DNA of 64,000 nt from Clostridia bacterium (GTDB taxonomy: Bacteria; Bacillota; Clostridia; Oscillospirales; Acutalibacteraceae): contig JAFQRA010000031.1 of assembly GCA_017410325.1 (NCBI GenBank), positions 1 to 64,000 of the forward strand, in the 5' to 3' direction. Each line of letters starts with the position of its first letter. The first letter of the stretch is position 1. The notes under the pieces are model-generated. The model searched no databases. It was not told where the DNA came from and saw nothing but the letters and a program-made list of their open reading frames with translations. Both the position numbers and the translations under genes were made by a program. This document shows positions 60,614 to 64,000 of this stretch, in pieces.

Positions 60614-60898
60614 ATGAAAGAAAATGAGTTTAGATGCTTTTTGGAAAATGTTGAGCAAATAACAAGCAAAGAAAAAGCAATTAAATCCCGGATAAGCAGA
60701 GCGTATTTAGTTGAAGAGATTTTATGTGAAGATTTGGATTGTATAGTAAATGATGATAAGAAGATGTATGACGCTTTAATCGTTCTAAAAGAGCTGCCGG
60801 ATGAACATAATGGAAATTTGCAGAACGCTTTGAGATGGTATTATAAATTTGCAAACAATAAAGAATTTCCGAGGTTGCATTCTTATTCAAGAAAATAA
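60614..60898 (+). CDS. Small helical protein of unknown family
   Basis: This 94-residue cytoplasmic protein is predicted all-helical (ENEFRCFLENVEQITSKEKA, then SRAYLVEEILCEDLDCIV, LQNALRWYYKFANN). A perfect AAGGAGG site supports the ATG at 60614. It is AT-rich compared with flanking genes and lies alone between the phosphoesterase and the symporter genes. The pattern resembles small phage- or defence-associated proteins, but I cannot assign it. Confidence 0.7.
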   Translation: MKENEFRCFLENVEQITSKEKAIKSRISRAYLVEEILCEDLDCIVNDDKKMYDALIVLKELPDEHNGNLQNALRWYYKFANNKEFPRLHSYSRK

Positions 60899-60944
60899 TG
60901 TATTTCTTCTGTTGTAACTACCTTTAAATCATCTATAAAACTAA

Positions 60945-60973
60945 TTGATTTTACAACCTGAATATGATATCAT
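60945..60973 (+). promoter_or_regulatory. Predicted promoter of GPH symporter gene
   Basis: TTGATT and TATCAT are separated by 17 bp, 36 bp before the start. Confidence 0.45.
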
Positions 60974-61009
60974 AAATTTATATTAGATGCTTTTCAGGAG
61001 GTCGTTTTT

Positions 61010-62482
61010 ATGGCAGAAGCTGCTGTTCAGGAACAGAAGGCATTATCCGGCAACCGCCGCTACGTCGGCACAAGGGAAACCGTTGCCTACGTTGCCTACG
61101 ACGTTGCACAAAGCTTCAACATCAATAAATATGCCGATATTTTCATAACTGATATTGTCCAGATAGCTCTCAGCTTCCAGACTCTTGTTACCTTTGTTAT
61201 CGGTATATGGGACGTTATAAACGATATTTTCCTTGCTGCAATTGTTGACAAAACCCGAACACGCTTCGGCAAATTCAGGCCGTGGCTTCTCGTGTGCTCA
61301 GGTCCCGGCTTCCTGCTGACCCTTATATACTGGCTTTTGCCCATACTCTTTGCAGGCACAAGCCCCGAACACGCAGGCAAGCTGGCGTTTTATATGATAT
61401 TCCAGCTTGTAAATAACCTCAACGGTTCGCTTGCCAATATTTCAAGAACGGGTATGCTTTCCACAATCACCCCCAACGTTATTGAACGTACAAGGCTGAT
61501 TACCCAGGCAAGCCTGTTTTCGGGCTTTGTCGAAAAGTGGCCCGAAATATTTATGGGTCTGCTTATCGACCTTATCAACCACGGCAAGCTGAAAATACCG
61601 ATGCGCTCGCTTTACGTTACCGCAGGTGTTTTCACCGCAACGGTTTCCGCCGCACTGGGTCTGTTCTTCGTGTTTACGGCAAAGGAAAGAGTTGTTCAGA
61701 ACACCGAAAAGCCCAGTATTTTCCAGGGAATAAAATCCGTTATCAACAACAAGCCCCTGCTCATTCTGACAATCACGGAGTTTATGACCGCCTTTGGTAT
61801 GAATTCCGGCACGAACTATTACTACATAAACGTTCTCGGCTTTGCTTCAATGACAACCGTTGTCGGTATCCCGGGTGCCTTCGTTTCGCCCACAAGCTAT
61901 GCCTTCGTTACCAAGGCGCGTGAGCGGTTTTCCACCAGAACCCTGTGGATTTTCAGCTCCCATATCGGCGATTTCCTTATGATTTTTGTTTACATCATCG
62001 GCGCAATCAACAAGAACTACAAGAAGCTTGCCGTTATGATTCCCGCCTTTATGATAAGAGAAACGCTGTGGATGACCTGCTGGGGTCTGATGAACGTTAT
62101 TCCTGAGGAAATGCGCAACGAAACCATCGACTACGGCGAATGGAAAAACGGCTACAGAACCGAGGGTATGACGGGCGTTGCCAAGGATTTGGCAAGAAAG
62201 CTTGTCGGTACGGTAGGCGCTTCGATAAAAGCCTTCCTGCTCAGCAAAATCGGCTACGTCGAGGGCGCAGGCTACGGCAACCAGTCCGCAAGAACGGAGT
62301 ATATGCTCTTTGCAATGTGTACGCTTCTTCCCACGGTTACAAGCGTATTCGGCCTTATTCCCAAATTCTTCTACGACCTTTCGGGTGAAAAGAGGGAGCG
62401 TATGTACCGTGAGCTTATGGAACGCCGCCAGAGCATCATAGACAAGGCAAACGAGCTCGGCGAAGACCTCAATAAAGAATAA
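61010..62482 (+). CDS. GPH-family sugar:cation symporter (MelB-like)
   Basis: This 490-residue transporter has 12 helices and glycoside-pentoside-hexuronide symporter motifs: YDVAQSFNINKYADIFITDI, WDVINDIFLAAIVDKTRTRFGKFRPWLL (in part, the MelB loop 2-3 signature), and DYGEWKNGYRTEGMT near residue 385. The cation is probably Na+ or H+. CAGGAGG precedes the ATG. Downstream is a bidirectional terminator. The GH28-like enzyme 6 kb upstream might use a glycoside imported by it, but the genes are not in one operon. Confidence 0.92.
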   Translation: MAEAAVQEQKALSGNRRYVGTRETVAYVAYDVAQSFNINKYADIFITDIVQIALSFQTLVTFVIGIWDVINDIFLAAIVDKTRTRFGKFRPWLLVCSGPGFLLTLIYWLLPILFAGTSPEHAGKLAFYMIFQLVNNLNGSLANISRTGMLSTITPNVIERTRLITQASLFSGFVEKWPEIFMGLLIDLINHGKLKIPMRSLYVTAGVFTATVSAALGLFFVFTAKERVVQNTEKPSIFQGIKSVINNKPLLILTITEFMTAFGMNSGTNYYYINVLGFASMTTVVGIPGAFVSPTSYAFVTKARERFSTRTLWIFSSHIGDFLMIFVYIIGAINKNYKKLAVMIPAFMIRETLWMTCWGLMNVIPEEMRNETIDYGEWKNGYRTEGMTGVAKDLARKLVGTVGASIKAFLLSKIGYVEGAGYGNQSARTEYMLFAMCTLLPTVTSVFGLIPKFFYDLSGEKRERMYRELMERRQSIIDKANELGEDLNKE

Positions 62483-62493
62483 CAGATTAAATT

Positions 62494-62534
62494 AAAACTG
62501 CCCGGTTTTCATCAAAAGAAAATCAGGCAGTTTT
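62494..62534. terminator. Bidirectional terminator of symporter and antiporter genes
   Basis: The stem AAAACTGCC / GGCAGTTTT has an inner helix GGTTTTC / GAAAATC. It includes the antiporter stop codon. Confidence 0.8.
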
Positions 62535-63836
62535 GTTATGTGCTCTTTTGTTTTTTATCGTTTCAACCGCCAATTGCCACAGCGGCAATATGTACGGGAA
62601 GAAGGCGAAAGCAATACAAATCGGTGAGCAGCCTACCGAGGCTATCGGCACAGCCGCCGCAGTTGACCACGGGATAAGTGCAGGTATAAGCACCGCTGTA
62701 TCCTCAAGGTGAATTGCAGACTTTTCACCGCGCTTTTCAAGCTCTGCGCAAAGCTGATGGGTGAGTATTACGGTGAGTGTCTGATTGCAGGCGATTACAC
62801 TGCCGAGCACCGATGTGCAAAGCGTTGCAATATACGGCGAGGTGCGCTGTGACAGCTTGGAGATACTTTCCTTTATCCCGTCAAGCAAGCCCGTTTTAAG
62901 GAATATTCCCGAATATGAAGAGGAAAGGCAGACTATGGCACCCGCCTTGAGCATTGATACGATTCCGCCGCCGTTGAGAATAGCTGCAACCTCGGCGTTT
63001 TCTCCGACAAAGCCGCTGAACATCAGCTGCGGCAGTTCGGCCGGCGAAGTGTGCTGAACGAACAGACAAATCGGAATTGAAACGAGAATGCTTGCCGACA
63101 TTGTAATGCGCACGTTCACCTTGAAAAGCGAAAGTACAACGATTACTGCGGCAGGCAGAAGCGTTACGGGGTGAAGCGCAAATTCTTTGCCGAAAAGCCC
63201 GTATAAATCGGGGGTTTCGCCGACACCTTCCGTGAAAAAGCCGAGCAGTATATACGCCGCACAGGTCAGCGCAAACGGAACGGCGGCCGTGCGGAGCATA
63301 TTTTTAACGTTCAAAAAGATATTGGTGTGCGTCAGTTGCGAAACGAGCATTGCGCTTGCGGAAACGGGTGAGCAGCGGTCGCCGAAATATGCGCCCGAAA
63401 GCACCGCACCGCCCATAAAAACGGGGTTTATTCCGATTGCGGCGGCTATTGTTGCGCATATCACGCCCATCGTTGCCGAGGTGCCGAAAGCCGTGCCCGT
63501 AAGGCACGAAACCAAAGCGTTGAGCAGAAAGGCCGCAAGCAGAAAAACGTGAGGATTTATCAGCCTTGAAGCGTAGCAGACGATTGTTGCAATTGTGCCT
63601 GCCTCACGCCACACTGCGGTCATAATTCCGATAAAAAGAAAGGAAACAAGCACGGTTTTGGCCTTGCCTGCGCCCGAAATCAGCATCCTTAAAAGCTCTG
63701 ACAGACCGTAGCCTTTTTTTATTCCGTAGAGCATAAAAATTACAAGACCTGCTATGAGGGCGGGGAGTACGGAAAAACCGAATATTATGCACACGAGCAG
63801 GGCTATACAGAATAATGAAAGCGTAATCAGCTCCAC
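62523..63836 (-). CDS. NhaC-family Na+/H+ antiporter
   Basis: This 437-residue membrane antiporter has about 11 helices. Characteristic segments are SCLTGTAFGTSATMGVICAT, GAVLSGAYFGDRCSPVSASA, and the second-half GSVIACNQTLTVILTHQLCA. In the NhaC family such segments carry the Asp and Ser/Thr for Na+ exchange. GTG at 63836 is chosen, with AGAGGTGG just upstream; a TTG at 63863 would extend it by nine residues. Together with the decarboxylase it supports Na+ circulation. Confidence 0.88.
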   Translation of the reverse strand: MELITLSLFCIALLVCIIFGFSVLPALIAGLVIFMLYGIKKGYGLSELLRMLISGAGKAKTVLVSFLFIGIMTAVWREAGTIATIVCYASRLINPHVFLLAAFLLNALVSCLTGTAFGTSATMGVICATIAAAIGINPVFMGGAVLSGAYFGDRCSPVSASAMLVSQLTHTNIFLNVKNMLRTAAVPFALTCAAYILLGFFTEGVGETPDLYGLFGKEFALHPVTLLPAAVIVVLSLFKVNVRITMSASILVSIPICLFVQHTSPAELPQLMFSGFVGENAEVAAILNGGGIVSMLKAGAIVCLSSSYSGIFLKTGLLDGIKESISKLSQRTSPYIATLCTSVLGSVIACNQTLTVILTHQLCAELEKRGEKSAIHLEDTAVLIPALIPWSTAAAVPIASVGCSPICIAFAFFPYILPLWQLAVETIKNKRAHNKTA

Positions 63837-63884
63837 GCCGCCACCTCTTTTCGACAAATTCAAAAATATTATAGCCTCTTTTTC

Positions 63885-63923
63885 AAAAAAATCAACAGCC
63901 GATCCGTCATAAAATCGGCTGTT
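63885..63923 (-). terminator. Terminator of gene entering from right edge
   Basis: On the minus strand the perfect 10-bp stem AACAGCCGAT / ATCGGCTGTT is followed by GATTTTTTT. It lies 7 bp after the stop of the partial gene. Confidence 0.85.
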
Positions 63924-63929
63924 GTTCGG

Positions 63930-64000
63930 TTATGTCAGTTCTTTCAGCAGGGCTTCACAACCCTCAACAATATCAGCGTAAGTTACCTCAAAATTTCCCG
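63930..64000 (-). CDS. C-terminal end of an unidentified gene (partial)
   Basis: The last 22 codons of a minus-strand gene (GNFEVTYADIVEGCEALLKE, then LT and TAA) enter from the right edge. The frame is supported by codon use and by the terminator just downstream. Too short to identify. Confidence 0.65.
   Translation of the reverse strand, partial: GNFEVTYADIVEGCEALLKELT

Overview
The window looks like chromosome from a spore-forming, anaerobic gut-type Clostridia bacterium, probably Oscillospiraceae/Ruminococcaceae-like. The evidence is the sporulation genes yqfC, yqfD and ylbJ, a Na+-pumping oxaloacetate decarboxylase, Rnf-type membrane subunits, adjacent GluRS and GlnRS genes, AGGAGG-type ribosome binding sites with some TTG/GTG starts, and lipoprotein signals. 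The assignment to a family is inference from gene content. No phage, CRISPR array or complete insertion sequence was seen. Mobile-type DNA is limited to short palindromic or MITE-like repeats.

Layout. 1-2.2 kb: a decayed membrane-protein gene, short TGTAGGGG repeats and a MATE exporter. 2.2-4.0 kb: NCS2 uracil/xanthine permease and HPr. 4.3-7.6 kb: a YhcH/EbgC-type protein followed by three tandem GH16 glycosidase paralogues, each with the same unusual N-terminal helix. 7.7-10.8 kb: an ABC ATPase with no permease beside it, coupled to a Cthe_2159-type beta-helix lipoprotein, then a cyclophilin lipoprotein. 10.8-14.6 kb: an Rnf-like operon (rnfD, a CAP-domain lipoprotein, rnfE, rnfA, a small membrane protein) without rnfB, rnfC or rnfG; its membrane subunits have lost most of the residues that hold redox cofactors. 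14.7-18.9 kb: a MecA-like adaptor whose 3' end overlaps a complete oxaloacetate decarboxylase operon (oadA, oadG, biotin carrier, oadB).

19-23 kb: a YdbC-like ssDNA-binding protein, a gene with an in-frame amber codon, MITE-like repeats, a zinc-ribbon membrane protein divergent from an XRE regulator, and a membrane-anchored MerR-type regulator with a MerR-style 19-bp-spacer promoter. 23-37 kb is one long minus-strand run: an MFS transporter, two secreted LCAT-like lipases, a glycerophosphodiesterase, two small membrane proteins, gltX, glnS, a membrane protein, lepA and hemW. 37-43 kb is a plus-strand run: an OmpR-type two-component system with an HtrA protease, a HAD phosphatase, an XRE regulator and a zinc-ribbon membrane protein.

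43-48.8 kb: sporulation genes, a small Cys protein with glycerate kinase, two tandem isolated 5S rRNA genes, a small AT-rich secreted protein and tRNA-Leu(CAG). 49-52.7 kb: the NAD operon nadA-nadB-nadC-niaR. 52.9-62.5 kb: a second glycerophosphodiesterase, a GH28-like protein, a ceramidase-like protein, a large secreted double phosphoesterase, a small orphan protein and a GPH sugar symporter. The window ends with an NhaC-type antiporter and the last codons of another gene.

Themes. Sodium energetics are concentrated here (Oad pump, Rnf-like module, NhaC). Two regions look devoted to phospholipid or phosphate-ester scavenging (lipases, two GDPDs, ceramidase-like protein, purple-acid-phosphatase-like enzyme). 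All 59 stop codons read by hand are TAA (40) or TGA (19); none is TAG. The strongest candidate for something undescribed is the Rnf-derived membrane module without its usual redox centres.
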